The translations under genes and the position numbers were made by a program. Shown piece after piece: positions 1 to 8,221 of a DNA stretch of 64,000 nucleotides; position 1 is the first letter of the stretch, and every line of letters starts with the position of its first letter. The DNA is from Luxibacter massiliensis (GTDB lineage: Bacteria; Bacillota; Clostridia; Lachnospirales; Lachnospiraceae), in NCBI RefSeq assembly GCF_900604355.1, contig NZ_UWOE01000001.1, positions 1,922,001-1,986,000 of the forward strand, given 5' to 3'. The notes beneath the pieces were generated by a model. It did not search any database and was not told the origin of the DNA. It was given only the letters and a program-made list of their open reading frames with translations.

Positions 1-536
1 GTACTGTCAGGGAGAAAATTTATTTTCGTCCCTGTTTTTCTTGTCTTTCCAATCACGGGCAGGAGGCCGTTTTCCAGTTCAATCACCGGCACGCCCCTCT
101 CAAACCTGTCATGATGTACGGCGCCCTCCCGGCTGACCTGCACATCCATAAAGGCGGAGAGTGCGTTGACCACTGAAGAGCCTACTCCATGGAGCCCGCC
201 GCTTGTTTTATAGGAGGAATCGTCAAATTTACCCCCCGCGTGCAGCGTGGTATATACAATACGCTCTGCCGAGACACCTTTCTGATGCATGCCTACAGGG
301 ACGCCCCGGCCATTATCCTCAATCGTGGCCGAGCCGTCCTTTTCCAGCGTTACATGAATCTGCGTGCAGTAACCCGCAAGGTGTTCATCTACGGCATTGT
401 CTACAATCTCATATATCAGATGGTTCAGTCCTTTCGTAGAAACACTCCCTATATACATGCCGGGCCTTTTCCTGACTGCCTCCAATCCCTCTAGTACGGC
501 AATACTGTCCGCATCATATGTATTTTGATTTCCCAT
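1..536 (-). CDS. parE: Type IIA DNA topoisomerase ATPase subunit (ParE/GyrB), N-terminal part, cut by window edge
   Basis: About 178 residues of the N-terminal GHKL ATPase domain are present; the C-terminus lies beyond position 1. The translation starts MGNQNTYDADSIAVLEGLEA and contains the landmarks of the family: RKRPGMYIG, the Asn of EIVDNAVDE that coordinates Mg-ATP, EDNGRGVPVG, and the glycine-rich lid GGLHGVGSSVVNALS. The ATG at 536 has a strong AAAGGAGAGG ribosome site. The protein uses ATP to drive strand passage in the A2B2 topoisomerase. GyrB and ParE cannot be separated firmly from this fragment. ParE is preferred because the gene sits beside spoIIP and gpr, not in the usual dnaA-dnaN-recF-gyrB block. 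That choice is inference. Confidence 0.85.
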   Translation of the reverse strand, partial: MGNQNTYDADSIAVLEGLEAVRKRPGMYIGSVSTKGLNHLIYEIVDNAVDEHLAGYCTQIHVTLEKDGSATIEDNGRGVPVGMHQKGVSAERIVYTTLHAGGKFDDSSYKTSGGLHGVGSSVVNALSAFMDVQVSREGAVHHDRFERGVPVIELENGLLPVIGKTRKTGTKINFLPDS

Positions 537-600
537 AAATCCCTCTCCTTTTTACATTCATTTCATATTAGCACAAAGTGTTTTGTTACGCAAACAGAAA

Positions 601-1782
601 TTATTCTGTAATTACATGCTCCAGTGTATTGGCCAGGACTTCCATGGCATTCATCATTTCCTCCACTGTATTCGTCTGGGCCCCAGCCTCAATCAGCAGA
701 GATTTAGGTACCAAATGCAGGTTATAGCGGTACCCCCTCAGATAAATACGTCTGGCAAATCCCGGGTACATGCTCTCAGAAGCCAGTTCCATCTGCAGGG
801 AAAAAGCAAGATTATCCTGTATATAAGGATTGTATAGATAAGCGATATCCCCGTTTGTCTTTGTACGGCTCAGTCCATTAAAATACATAATCTTAGCCGT
901 CTGTTTGCCATTTACTTCCGTCACCAGATGTGTCCCTTCAGCCACGCCGTCCCTGTGCAGGTCAATGGCAACTTCAATCGTAGGGTTTGCCTCCAGGATA
1001 GGCCTTACAGATGCCTCCGCATTCTCATAGGCATTGCTCCTATCCAGCTGGCCGTCGATAATATCGTACACGCCAGTGTCATGTATCGTCTCAATCCCTT
1101 TATCATTCAATAGTTTTGTGAGATACTCCCCAACTCCCACAATGCTGGTGCTGGGATCCCCAGGCGTAGAATCCACAAATTCCTCCTGTGAATGGGTATG
1201 GAAAATTAAAATTTTAGGGCCCCCTGTGCTTTTGTCAATTTTCATGCTCCTGCCCAGGAGGTCATCTGCATTGAGCTGGTCAGGCCCGATCATCGTCGTG
1301 CTGTCCACAATGTAGAAATTACTGAGCAGATAGTCAAAGTCCCTAAGCCTCTCGATGGACATATCTATAGATGACTGCCCCTGCTCTACCACAGGTTCAG
1401 ACTTTGCCGGCGCCTCCTCACCCACCAAGTTCCCGTTTTCATCTACCATATTTTCATCATTCGCCTGATTTTCCAAAATTTTTGCGATTGTCTCCTGATC
1501 CTCCACGGCAGATTCATATGGCTCCTTCTCCTCTATGTATCGGACAAGGGGCAGCCAGGAAAGCGCCGCTTCCTTTATCCACTGTACTTTTGTTGGTTTA
1601 TCTTCCTGCTTCATATAGGCCAGGCCTGGCATGTACATCTCCTCTGTACGCTTTTGCACAGACTCCTGGCTTTCATATCTAAAATGGTTTGTGATACTGC
1701 CGCCTACTGTGTACAAGATGCCTATACAGGCCAGTCCGCCCAAAATCAACAGCAAGGCCTGTGAGATTACCGACTGCTTCAT
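601..1782 (-). CDS. spoIIP: Stage II sporulation protein P (SpoIIP), peptidoglycan amidase/endopeptidase
   Basis: SpoIIP acts with SpoIID and SpoIIM in the DMP complex that thins septal peptidoglycan during engulfment of the forespore. The predicted protein has one N-terminal membrane helix (about residues 5-27, ALLLILGGLACIGILY), an acidic linker, and a C-terminal amidase_3-like domain. That domain has the zinc-ligand segments ILIFHTHSQEEF and AIDLHRDGV. The ATG at 1782 has AGAAGG six bases upstream and gives 393 aa, close to the family length. An upstream ATG at 1884 (427 aa) also has a ribosome site, inside the end of gpr, and cannot be excluded. The gene follows gpr on the same strand, so the two sporulation genes may be co-transcribed. 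Confidence 0.93.
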   Translation of the reverse strand: MKQSVISQALLLILGGLACIGILYTVGGSITNHFRYESQESVQKRTEEMYMPGLAYMKQEDKPTKVQWIKEAALSWLPLVRYIEEKEPYESAVEDQETIAKILENQANDENMVDENGNLVGEEAPAKSEPVVEQGQSSIDMSIERLRDFDYLLSNFYIVDSTTMIGPDQLNADDLLGRSMKIDKSTGGPKILIFHTHSQEEFVDSTPGDPSTSIVGVGEYLTKLLNDKGIETIHDTGVYDIIDGQLDRSNAYENAEASVRPILEANPTIEVAIDLHRDGVAEGTHLVTEVNGKQTAKIMYFNGLSRTKTNGDIAYLYNPYIQDNLAFSLQMELASESMYPGFARRIYLRGYRYNLHLVPKSLLIEAGAQTNTVEEMMNAMEVLANTLEHVITE

Positions 1783-1889
1783 ATACCGCCTTCTTTCCAG
1801 AGAATTCCCCCAGACAGTTATACCGGCTAGGGACTGTTTGGGGAGAAGAGACTGAACTCTTCTCCATATATATGCCCCTGGCATATCTG

Positions 1890-2870
1890 TTATTCCTTCC
1901 CTGCATTTGTAAACAGCATATTTATCCCCTCTGAGATTGTATAGCTGATCTGCTTTACCATCTCGTCCACATCCTTAGGTGTCATAAACATTCCATTTAG
2001 ATGGGGGGAGAGCAGTTCCTTCACCAATTCATATTTTTCTGCCGCATTATAAGTGCGCAGCACATCCCCCACGCCTTTGAGCATTTCAGATGTTTCCAGG
2101 GCGCTGATAAGATTTTCCATTGTGTCGTTCACAATTGTCGCCGCGTCCACGACAGTAGGCACTCCAATCCCTATCACCGGGATTCCCAGGGTATCCTTGG
2201 TAAGGCCGTTTCGATGGTTCCCCACGCCGGATCCAGGGTGAATGCCTGTGTCCGCAATCTGGATTGTCCTGTTCAGCCTCCTGCTGTTCCGGGCAGCCAG
2301 GGCGTCTACGGCAATGACAAGATCTGGTTTCGTCTCCTGGACGACCCCCTTTATAATCTCTACTGTCTCCATGCCTGTCTGCCCCATCACTCCAGGCACA
2401 ATGGCGCTGACTAGGTTGGCATGCTCCATGCCCATGGCATATTTGCCATATTCCTTTACAATATGCCTGGTCACGCATAAATTGTCCACAACATTCGGGC
2501 CCAGTGCATCCGGCGTCACCTGCCGGTTCCCTAAGCCTACAACCATGACAGATAGATCTTCCTTTTCCCCAAGGCCCGTATTTTCCAGCAGTTCTTGTAT
2601 AAACCCGGCCAGATCTACCGAAATCTCTCTGTGGCAGTCTTCATCGGGAACTGCAAGATTTGGCGCCTCTACGGTAAGGTAAGTACCGACCGGCTTCCCC
2701 ATAATCTTTGCGCCTTTCTCTGTCTCAATGCGGACTCTGGATACCCGGATTTCCCGCTCCTCATCATACTCTTCCTCCAGGACTACTCCCTGGACTTCTA
2801 CATTGTCTGACTCAAACCGCTCTTTCTCCTCCAGGGCCAGGTCTGTCCTTACACTATACTTTTCCAACAT
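1890..2870 (-). CDS. gpr: Germination protease GPR (spore endopeptidase, family A25)
   Basis: GPR degrades the small acid-soluble spore proteins (SASP) at germination, freeing the DNA and supplying amino acids. The 326-residue protein starts MLEKYSVRTDLALEEKERF, the typical start of the zymogen with its short self-cleaved propeptide. It contains the family core VVGLGNRQVTPDALGP, followed by PGVMGQTG, DLVIAVDALAARN, IQIADTGIHPGSGVGN, and VIGIGVPTVVDAATIV. The length is normal for the family. It lies directly upstream of spoIIP, an arrangement shared with Bacillus. Expression is expected to be forespore-specific (sigma G), but I did not identify a sigma-G promoter with confidence. Confidence 0.97.
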   Translation of the reverse strand: MLEKYSVRTDLALEEKERFESDNVEVQGVVLEEEYDEEREIRVSRVRIETEKGAKIMGKPVGTYLTVEAPNLAVPDEDCHREISVDLAGFIQELLENTGLGEKEDLSVMVVGLGNRQVTPDALGPNVVDNLCVTRHIVKEYGKYAMGMEHANLVSAIVPGVMGQTGMETVEIIKGVVQETKPDLVIAVDALAARNSRRLNRTIQIADTGIHPGSGVGNHRNGLTKDTLGIPVIGIGVPTVVDAATIVNDTMENLISALETSEMLKGVGDVLRTYNAAEKYELVKELLSPHLNGMFMTPKDVDEMVKQISYTISEGINMLFTNAGKE

Positions 2871-2937
2871 CTCTCGTCCTCACTTTTATCTCATTTGAAT
2901 TTATTGCTAGTTTTTACAATATTTTAGGAAATATGTA

Positions 2938-2966
2938 TTGACATCCCTTGTTCCTTATCATAAAAT
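2938..2966 (+). promoter_or_regulatory. Sigma-A type promoter for rpsT
   Basis: TTGACA at 2938-2943 and TAAAAT at 2961-2966 are separated by exactly 17 bases, about 95 bp upstream of the rpsT start. This is close to the housekeeping consensus. The transcribed leader would be about 85 nt long. S20 is known to control its own translation in some bacteria, but no specific leader fold was established here. Confidence 0.7.
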
Positions 2967-3059
2967 GAATGAGTATGTTCCGCCGAAGCGTCCGTGTCCG
3001 ATTTCCGCGGAATTAAAAATCAACTAATTGACAATTTCACATATTTGGAGGTGTACAGA

Positions 3060-3323
3060 TTGGCCAACATTAAATCTGCTAAGAAAAGAATTTTAGTGAA
3101 TGAGACGAAAGCTGCAAGAAACAAAGCAATCAAATCCAGAGTTAAGACTGCTATCAAAAAAGTCGATGCCGCAGTTGCACAGAAGGATACAGAGACAGCA
3201 AACACTGCCCTTAAGGCTGCTATCAGGGAAATATCCAAAGCTGGCAGCAAAGGTGTGTATCACAAAAACACAGTTTCAAGAAAGATTTCACGTTTAGCAA
3301 AAGCCGTAAATACTATTGCTTAA
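3060..3323 (+). CDS. rpsT: 30S ribosomal protein S20
   Basis: S20 is a primary binding protein of the 16S rRNA 5' domain in the small ribosomal subunit. The protein begins ANIKSAKKRILVNETKAARN after the initiator and continues with the Lys/Arg-rich helices and SKGVYHKNTVSRKISRLAKAV that mark S20. The chosen start is TTG at 3060, preceded by GGAGGTGTACAGA, which is an ideal ribosome site. It gives the usual 87 residues. The reading frame is open further upstream, but that segment is the mRNA leader and does not resemble S20. A TTG start is a common weak-initiation feature of autoregulated rpsT genes (family knowledge). It is a single-gene unit with its own promoter and terminator. Confidence 0.97.
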   Translation: MANIKSAKKRILVNETKAARNKAIKSRVKTAIKKVDAAVAQKDTETANTALKAAIREISKAGSKGVYHKNTVSRKISRLAKAVNTIA

Positions 3324-3347
3324 TTTTTAATAATATAAAATCCTTTA

Positions 3348-3380
3348 AAAATCCCGCTTCCGTCAGGCGGGATTTTTTAT
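3348..3380 (+). terminator. Rho-independent terminator of rpsT
   Basis: The stem AAATCCCGC / GCGGGATTT with a short loop is followed by a T-run, 25 bases after the rpsT stop codon. Confidence 0.88.
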
Positions 3381-3385
3381 TTCTT

Positions 3386-3521
3386 AAGCCAAAGGCCCTT
3401 GGTGCAGGCATAGAGAGCATCAAACGAGCGCGGCGATGCAGGCATCCGGGCGTTAGGCCCCGCGGCAGCCGCCAGCTGAACATATACACCTATCCCCTTG
3501 GCCCGTTCCCCGCGGGAATAA
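3386..3521. repeat. Dispersed palindromic intergenic element, copy A (divergent)
   Basis: This gap between the converging rpsT and MATE genes carries a divergent copy of an element also found near 6970, 11169, 13405 and 34394. Shared blocks include a GCCAAAG start, CATCAAAC, a GGCGTTAGGCCC-like block, GCGGCAG, and the ending CCTTGGCCCG ... GCGGGAATAA. The order matches copy D. No protein is encoded. The GGCCCG/CGGG blocks can pair into a stem. The function is unknown. Confidence 0.6.
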
Positions 3522-3522
3522 T

Positions 3523-4881
3523 TTACTCTCTCCCCTCCTTCAAGGCCGGCCAAACCGTTATAAGCATTGTCACAAAACTGGCCGCCCCGCCAATTGCATT
3601 AGAGACCGGCTCGGCCCAAAACACACCGTCTGTCCCCAAACCACCTGCCATGGGCAGCAGCAGGGTCAGGGGAACAACGATAATAACCTTTCTAAAAATG
3701 GAGAAAAAGATGGCCTGCTTCGGCCTGTTCAGCGCAAGATAGGTGGACTGCCCGGAAAACTGAAGCGCCATCATAAAAATGCCGCAGAAATAGATTCGCA
3801 TAGCCGGCACGCCTGCCCGGATCAGCGCCTGCTCCCCTGTAAACAGCTTCATAAAAAATTCTGGTTCAAAGAATAGCACCGCCCAGGCAAAGGCCGTAAA
3901 TATAATGCAGCTTGCTGACATAAATTTAATAGCAGATTTTACTCTGCCATAGCAGCCTGCCCCGTAATTATACCCTATCACAGGCTGGGCGCCGGATGTC
4001 AGTCCCATAACAGGCATTGTGATCATTTCCCTCACAGAATTTATCACTGTCATAATCCCAATATATAAGTCACCGCCATATTTGAACAGTGTAGCGTTAC
4101 AGACAATCTGTACTGTCCCGTTGGTCACAGACATCACAAAACTAGAAGTCCCCAGCGAGATAATTTCACCTACCAGTCCCCAATCCAGGCTCATGGCACT
4201 CCTGTCCAATGTAAAAAGCGCCTTTTTTCCTGTCAGAAAATGAATGGCCCATATGGCAGATAATCCCTGAGAAATCACGGTTGCCGCCGCTGCCCCTTTC
4301 ACTCCCATATGAAAAACAAAAATAAAAATTGGATCCAGTATAATATTGGCCACAGCCCCCAGCAAGACCGTGAACATCCCAATCCTGCCAAATCCCTGGG
4401 CATTGATAAAATGATTCATTCCCAGGCTCACCATAACAAACAAGGTGCCCAGAAGATAGATTGTAATATAATCATTGGCATAGGGATACGTGATGTCACT
4501 TGCCCCAAACAAATACAAAAGAGGCTTTTTAAACAAAAACCCCAAAGCCATCAGGATGACCCCCGCCGCAAGCAGCATGGTAAAGGAATTCCCCATTACC
4601 CGCTTCGCCTTGTCCTTTTCATGGCTTCCCCTGGCAATAGAACACAGAGGCGCGCCCCCCATTCCAAAAAGATTTGAAAATGCCGTTATTATCGTAATCA
4701 CCGGCAGTGTCAGTCCAATCCCTGTCAAGGCCTCGGAAGATGCATGGGGTATATGCCCAATATAAATTCTGTCCACAATGCTGTAAAGTACATTAATCAG
4801 CTGCGCCAGCGTCATGGGGACTGCAAGTCCTAGTATGCTGCGCGCAATGCTTCCCTGGCTGAAATCATTTTTTTCTCTCAT
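3523..4881 (-). CDS. MATE family multidrug/Na+ exporter
   Basis: A 452-residue polytopic membrane protein of the MATE superfamily, which exports cationic drugs or metabolites in exchange for Na+ or H+. Visible features are about 12 hydrophobic helices in two related halves, the N-terminal segment SIARSILGLAVPMTLAQLINVLYSIVD split over helix 1, and the family motif QPVIGYNYGAG in the second half. The sequence resembles the other MATE gene at 31684, and the two are probable paralogues. It stands alone between rpsT and ilvC, so the substrate cannot be inferred from its neighbours. Confidence 0.92.
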   Translation of the reverse strand: MREKNDFSQGSIARSILGLAVPMTLAQLINVLYSIVDRIYIGHIPHASSEALTGIGLTLPVITIITAFSNLFGMGGAPLCSIARGSHEKDKAKRVMGNSFTMLLAAGVILMALGFLFKKPLLYLFGASDITYPYANDYITIYLLGTLFVMVSLGMNHFINAQGFGRIGMFTVLLGAVANIILDPIFIFVFHMGVKGAAAATVISQGLSAIWAIHFLTGKKALFTLDRSAMSLDWGLVGEIISLGTSSFVMSVTNGTVQIVCNATLFKYGGDLYIGIMTVINSVREMITMPVMGLTSGAQPVIGYNYGAGCYGRVKSAIKFMSASCIIFTAFAWAVLFFEPEFFMKLFTGEQALIRAGVPAMRIYFCGIFMMALQFSGQSTYLALNRPKQAIFFSIFRKVIIVVPLTLLLPMAGGLGTDGVFWAEPVSNAIGGAASFVTMLITVWPALKEGRE

Positions 4882-5018
4882 ACACCTTCCCCCTGTCGAA
4901 TAGGCGGGCGCCCCGCCCCAAACACACTATCCCCCTGAAGAATTTGCCCGGCCCGTGCAAAGCAGCTGCCAAACACCCTATGGCCGACTTATATACATCT
5001 TTGTGTGGGATAAGCAGA

Positions 5019-5052
5019 AAAACCCGGCATCTGCATTTACAGATACCGGGGA
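5019..5052 (-). terminator. Rho-independent terminator of ilvC
   Basis: Read on the minus strand, CCCGGTATCTG pairs with CAGATGCCGGG (one internal mismatch) across a short loop and is followed by TTTTT. It lies about 40 bases after the ilvC stop. Confidence 0.85.
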
Positions 5053-5092
5053 CTTTTCTGCCATCCTTTTTTATATTGGCATCCCTGAAAAC

Positions 5093-6112
5093 TTAGTTAT
5101 TGATGAGCTTATCCTCATCACTCCAGCTGTAAAGCTTTCTCACCTCTTCTCCGATCTTCTCAGCCGGATGTTCAGAAGCCAGCTTTCTCATGGCCCTAAA
5201 ATGAGCCTGCCCGCCTGCCTGTGACATATCCAGCAAGAAATCTTTCGCAAAAGACCCATCCTGGATATCCTTCAGGATCTGCCTCATAGCCTTCTTCGTA
5301 TCCTCTGTGATGATCTTGGGGCCTGTTATGTAATCGCCGTACTCTGCTGTATTAGAAATAGAATATCTCATGCCTGCGAATCCGGACTGGTAAATCAGGT
5401 CCACAATCAATTTCATCTCATGGATACACTCAAAATATGCATTCCTTGGATCATATCCTGCTTCAACAAGTGTCTCAAACCCTGCCTGCATCAATGCGCA
5501 CACGCCGCCGCAGAGGACTGCCTGCTCACCAAACAAATCTGTCTCTGTCTCTGTCCGGAATGTAGTTTCAAGTACACCTGCCCTAGCTCCGCCGATACCC
5601 AAGCCATATGCCAGCGCCTTGTCCAGCGCTTTTCCTGTGGCATCCTGTTCAATAGCCACAAGGCATGGGGTTCCCTTGCCCGCCTGGTATTCGCTTCTCA
5701 CTGTATGTCCCGGCGCCTTTGGCGCAATCATCGTAACATCCACAAACGGCGGAGGTACAATCTGCCCAAAATGAATTGCAAAGCCATGTGCAAACATCAG
5801 CATATTGCCTTCTTCCAGATTTGGCTCGATATCTTTTTTGTACATTGCAGCCTGTTTCTCATCATTAATCAGAATCATGATAATATCTGCTTTTTTTGCA
5901 GCTTCTGCTGTTGTAAATACTTCGAATCCCTGCGCCTCTGCCTTTGCCCAGGATTTGCTGCCCTCATAGAGGCCTATAATGACATTACAGCCTGACTCCT
6001 TTAAGTTCAGCGCATGTGCATGTCCCTGGCTTCCATAGCCGATAATCGCAATTGTCTTTCCCTCCAGCATAGACAGGTTACAGTCTTCCTGATAATAAAT
6101 TTTTGCTGCCAT
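5093..6112 (-). CDS. ilvC: Ketol-acid reductoisomerase (class I)
   Basis: IlvC converts 2-acetolactate to 2,3-dihydroxyisovalerate, and the isoleucine counterpart, using NAD(P)H and Mg2+. It is the second common step of branched-chain amino acid synthesis. The 339-residue length is that of the short class I enzyme. The N-terminal Rossmann loop reads IAIIGYGSQGHAHALNLKES. The knotted C-terminal domain contains FGEQAVLCGGVCALMQAGFETL and YFECIHEMKLIVDLIYQSG, which hold the Mg-binding acidic residues. The ATG at 6112 follows AGGAGG. It lies downstream of ilvN on the same strand with a 66-bp tandem repeat between them. The catalytic acetolactate synthase subunit is not in the window. Confidence 0.98.
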   Translation of the reverse strand: MAAKIYYQEDCNLSMLEGKTIAIIGYGSQGHAHALNLKESGCNVIIGLYEGSKSWAKAEAQGFEVFTTAEAAKKADIIMILINDEKQAAMYKKDIEPNLEEGNMLMFAHGFAIHFGQIVPPPFVDVTMIAPKAPGHTVRSEYQAGKGTPCLVAIEQDATGKALDKALAYGLGIGGARAGVLETTFRTETETDLFGEQAVLCGGVCALMQAGFETLVEAGYDPRNAYFECIHEMKLIVDLIYQSGFAGMRYSISNTAEYGDYITGPKIITEDTKKAMRQILKDIQDGSFAKDFLLDMSQAGGQAHFRAMRKLASEHPAEKIGEEVRKLYSWSDEDKLINN

Positions 6113-6175
6113 TTTAATTTTCCTCCTGTTTACCTCTTACTTTTCAGGCTTGCGCCTGATTATCATATTCACGTA

Positions 6176-6307
6176 ACCCTCGGGGCACACCTTATTTCAT
6201 GCCCGGTGGGCGGGCCGCAGATAAATCTGCGGTCAATGTATACCCTCGGGGCACACCTTATTTCATGCCCGGTGGGCGGGCCGCAGATAAATCTGCGGTC
6301 AATGTAT
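6176..6307. repeat. Two tandem copies of a 66-bp unit between ilvN and ilvC
   Basis: Copies 6176-6241 and 6242-6307 are essentially identical. Each begins ACCCTCGGGGCACACC and contains the inverted repeat CCGCAGAT-aa-ATCTGCGG plus GCCCGGTGGGCGGGC, so each copy can fold into hairpins. The repeat lies inside the presumed ilvN-ilvC transcript and has no coding sense. It shares GGGCACACC/GGGCACCCC-like wording with the 61-bp array near 46.8 kb but is a different unit. Confidence 0.9.
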
Positions 6308-6361
6308 GAGTTAAAGGCTGGGCGCCTTTAGCTTCTGTATGTATCAAACGGTGGGATTGGG

Positions 6362-6862
6362 TTAATCAATAAATGTGACATCCTTAATCCCTCTTGCTAA
6401 ACCTGTGATCCCGGTTCTGGCCAGTTCCAGTATCTCATATCCATCCAATAGGTTCAGAAACGCCTCCAGTTTAGACTGGCTGCCTGTCAGCTCGATAATC
6501 ATAGATTCTTTTTCAACATCCACGATCTTTGCCCGGAAAATATCTGCTATAGAAATAACCTCAGGCCTCTGCGCTGCATTGGCGCGTATTTTTACCATAA
6601 TCAGCTCTCTGCACACGGATTCCCCGTCCTTTAAGAGCTTAATCTCAACAACATCCTCCAATTTACGAACCTGCTTCTCTATCTGAGACAGAATCAGCTC
6701 ATCACCTGTTGTCACAACCGTGAGCCTCGTAAATCTGGGATCAGCCGTCATGCCGGCCGTGATGCTGTCAATACTGTACCCTCTTCTGCTGAACAAACCT
6801 GAAATCCGGCTTAAAACTCCCGGATTATTGTCAACTAAAAGGGAATAAACCTGTCTTCTCAT
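6362..6862 (-). CDS. ilvN: Acetolactate synthase small (regulatory) subunit
   Basis: The regulatory subunit binds valine at an N-terminal ACT domain and stimulates and feedback-regulates the catalytic subunit in the first step of branched-chain amino acid synthesis. The protein starts MRRQVYSLLVDNNPGVLSRI and has the ACT core GVLSRISGLFSRRGYSIDSI, then the typical C-terminal domain ending LDGYEILELARTGITGLARG. The 166-residue length is normal. The ATG at 6862 is chosen because GTGGGG precedes it at good spacing. A GTG four codons upstream is that same purine run. It precedes ilvC. The large subunit ilvB is not adjacent, so the two must be assembled from separate loci. Confidence 0.96.
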   Translation of the reverse strand: MRRQVYSLLVDNNPGVLSRISGLFSRRGYSIDSITAGMTADPRFTRLTVVTTGDELILSQIEKQVRKLEDVVEIKLLKDGESVCRELIMVKIRANAAQRPEVISIADIFRAKIVDVEKESMIIELTGSQSKLEAFLNLLDGYEILELARTGITGLARGIKDVTFID

Positions 6863-6969
6863 ATGATTCCCCACTTTCTCTGCTATAATTTACCCGAAAA
6901 CAGAGTGCGTTCTGTTTTTTAATCATAACAACTTCTTTCTTCTTTGTCAAGCTAAATTCATGAATCTTT

Positions 6970-7048
6970 TTTATTCCCCCGGCAATGGGCCAAGCAGACA
7001 TGCTGACATGGCTAGTCGGCCCAAACAAATATGCATCCCGGCAGCGTG
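6970..7048. repeat. Dispersed palindromic intergenic element, copy B (truncated, reverse orientation)
   Basis: The block ATTCCCCCGGCAATGGGCCA, followed by AGCAGACATG and a near-palindromic CATG arm, matches the first half of copy C (11169) and the reverse complement of copy E (34394). The second half is degenerate, although GGCAGCGTGCC recalls the GCGGCAG block. It lies between the galE 3' end and the ilvN promoter region. Confidence 0.5.
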
Positions 7049-7063
7049 CCATGGAACCATTTT

Positions 7064-8089
7064 CTATTCTTGCCTGCTTCTGTACCCATCCGGGTTCATA
7101 GACTGCCATCTCCAGGAATCTGCACACATATCTTCTATTCCTTTTTCTGCCTTCCATCCAAGCTCTTTGTATGCTTTTGAAGCATCACAGTAACAAACTG
7201 CAATATCCCCAGGGCGGCGTGGTTTAACCTGGTACGGGATTTTCCTTTTGCATGCCTTTTCATAAGCCTTTACAACATCCAGAACACTGTAACCCACACC
7301 GGTTCCCAGATTGTATATATGTACCCCTTTTTGTGATTCCATATGCTCAATGGCCTTCACATGGCCCACGGCCAGATCAACCACATGGATATAGTCTCTC
7401 ACCCCTGTCCCATCGGGCGTGCCGTAATCATCACCGAATACGCCCAGGCAGTCCAGTTTACCCACAGCCACCTGGGCAATATAGGGCACCAGGTTATTAG
7501 GGATTCCTTTGGGATCTTCCCCCAGCAAACCAGACTCATGGGCTCCTATGGGGTTAAAGTAACGCAGAAGAGTGATATTCCACCGGGGGTCTCCTGTATG
7601 CAGGTCGGTCAGAATCTGCTCCAGCATTCCCTTTGTCCAGCCATAGGGATTTGTAATCTCTCCCTTGGGACAGTTTTCTGTAATCGGAATCTCGGCCGGA
7701 TCTCCATATACAGTTGCCGAAGAGCTGAAAATCATATTCCTGCATCCATGGTTTCTCATCACATCGCAGAGTACCAAAGTCCCTGCGATATTATTATAAT
7801 AATATTCCCACGGTTTAGAGACAGATTCTCCCACAGCCTTAAGGCCTGCAAAGTTAATGACAGCCTCAACCGCCTCTTTCTCAAAAACTGCTTCCAGGCC
7901 CTCCCTGTCCAGAATATCTATTTGATAAAATTTTAATTCCCTGCCCGTAATCTGCCGTACCCGCCTGAGCGCCTCCTCACTGGAATTATACAAGTTATCT
8001 ACGACTACAACTTCATAGTCCCTGTTTAAAAGTTCTACACATGTATGGCTGCCAATGTATCCGGCGCCCCCTGCCACCAAAATTGCCAC
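7064..8089 (-). CDS. galE: UDP-glucose 4-epimerase
   Basis: GalE interconverts UDP-glucose and UDP-galactose through an NAD-bound 4-keto intermediate, for the Leloir pathway and for cell-surface sugars. It is an extended short-chain dehydrogenase of 341 residues. The Rossmann motif VAGGAGYIGSHTCVELL is at the N-terminus, SSSATVYGDP holds the catalytic Ser/Thr, and YGWTKGMLEQIL supplies the YxxxK pair. RYFNPIGAHESGLLGEDPKG is diagnostic for GalE. The downstream neighbour in transcription is the ilvN region. The nucleotidyltransferase gene upstream (8222) may supply activated sugar. Confidence 0.97.
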   Translation of the reverse strand: MAILVAGGAGYIGSHTCVELLNRDYEVVVVDNLYNSSEEALRRVRQITGRELKFYQIDILDREGLEAVFEKEAVEAVINFAGLKAVGESVSKPWEYYYNNIAGTLVLCDVMRNHGCRNMIFSSSATVYGDPAEIPITENCPKGEITNPYGWTKGMLEQILTDLHTGDPRWNITLLRYFNPIGAHESGLLGEDPKGIPNNLVPYIAQVAVGKLDCLGVFGDDYGTPDGTGVRDYIHVVDLAVGHVKAIEHMESQKGVHIYNLGTGVGYSVLDVVKAYEKACKRKIPYQVKPRRPGDIAVCYCDASKAYKELGWKAEKGIEDMCADSWRWQSMNPDGYRSRQE

Positions 8090-8221
8090 TTTTCATCCTC
8101 CTTTTTATACCAGGCATTCAAGGATGCCCTCCTGTCCGTTTAAGCAACTGTAAAGGGAAACATCCGACCCGCCTTATAAATACACGTCCGTCCCCTCTGT
8201 AGGCTGCCTGGCACTTGCTGT

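Noticed and set aside
6896..6925. Small ACAGA/TCTGT hairpin with T-run upstream of ilvN, as an attenuator
   Set aside because: The stem is only five bases and there is no leader peptide or T-box core. It is too weak to call.
6362..8089. Expected acetolactate synthase large subunit next to ilvN
   Set aside because: No ilvB-like gene lies between ilvN and galE or near ilvC. Its absence here is real for this window and is not a hidden frame.
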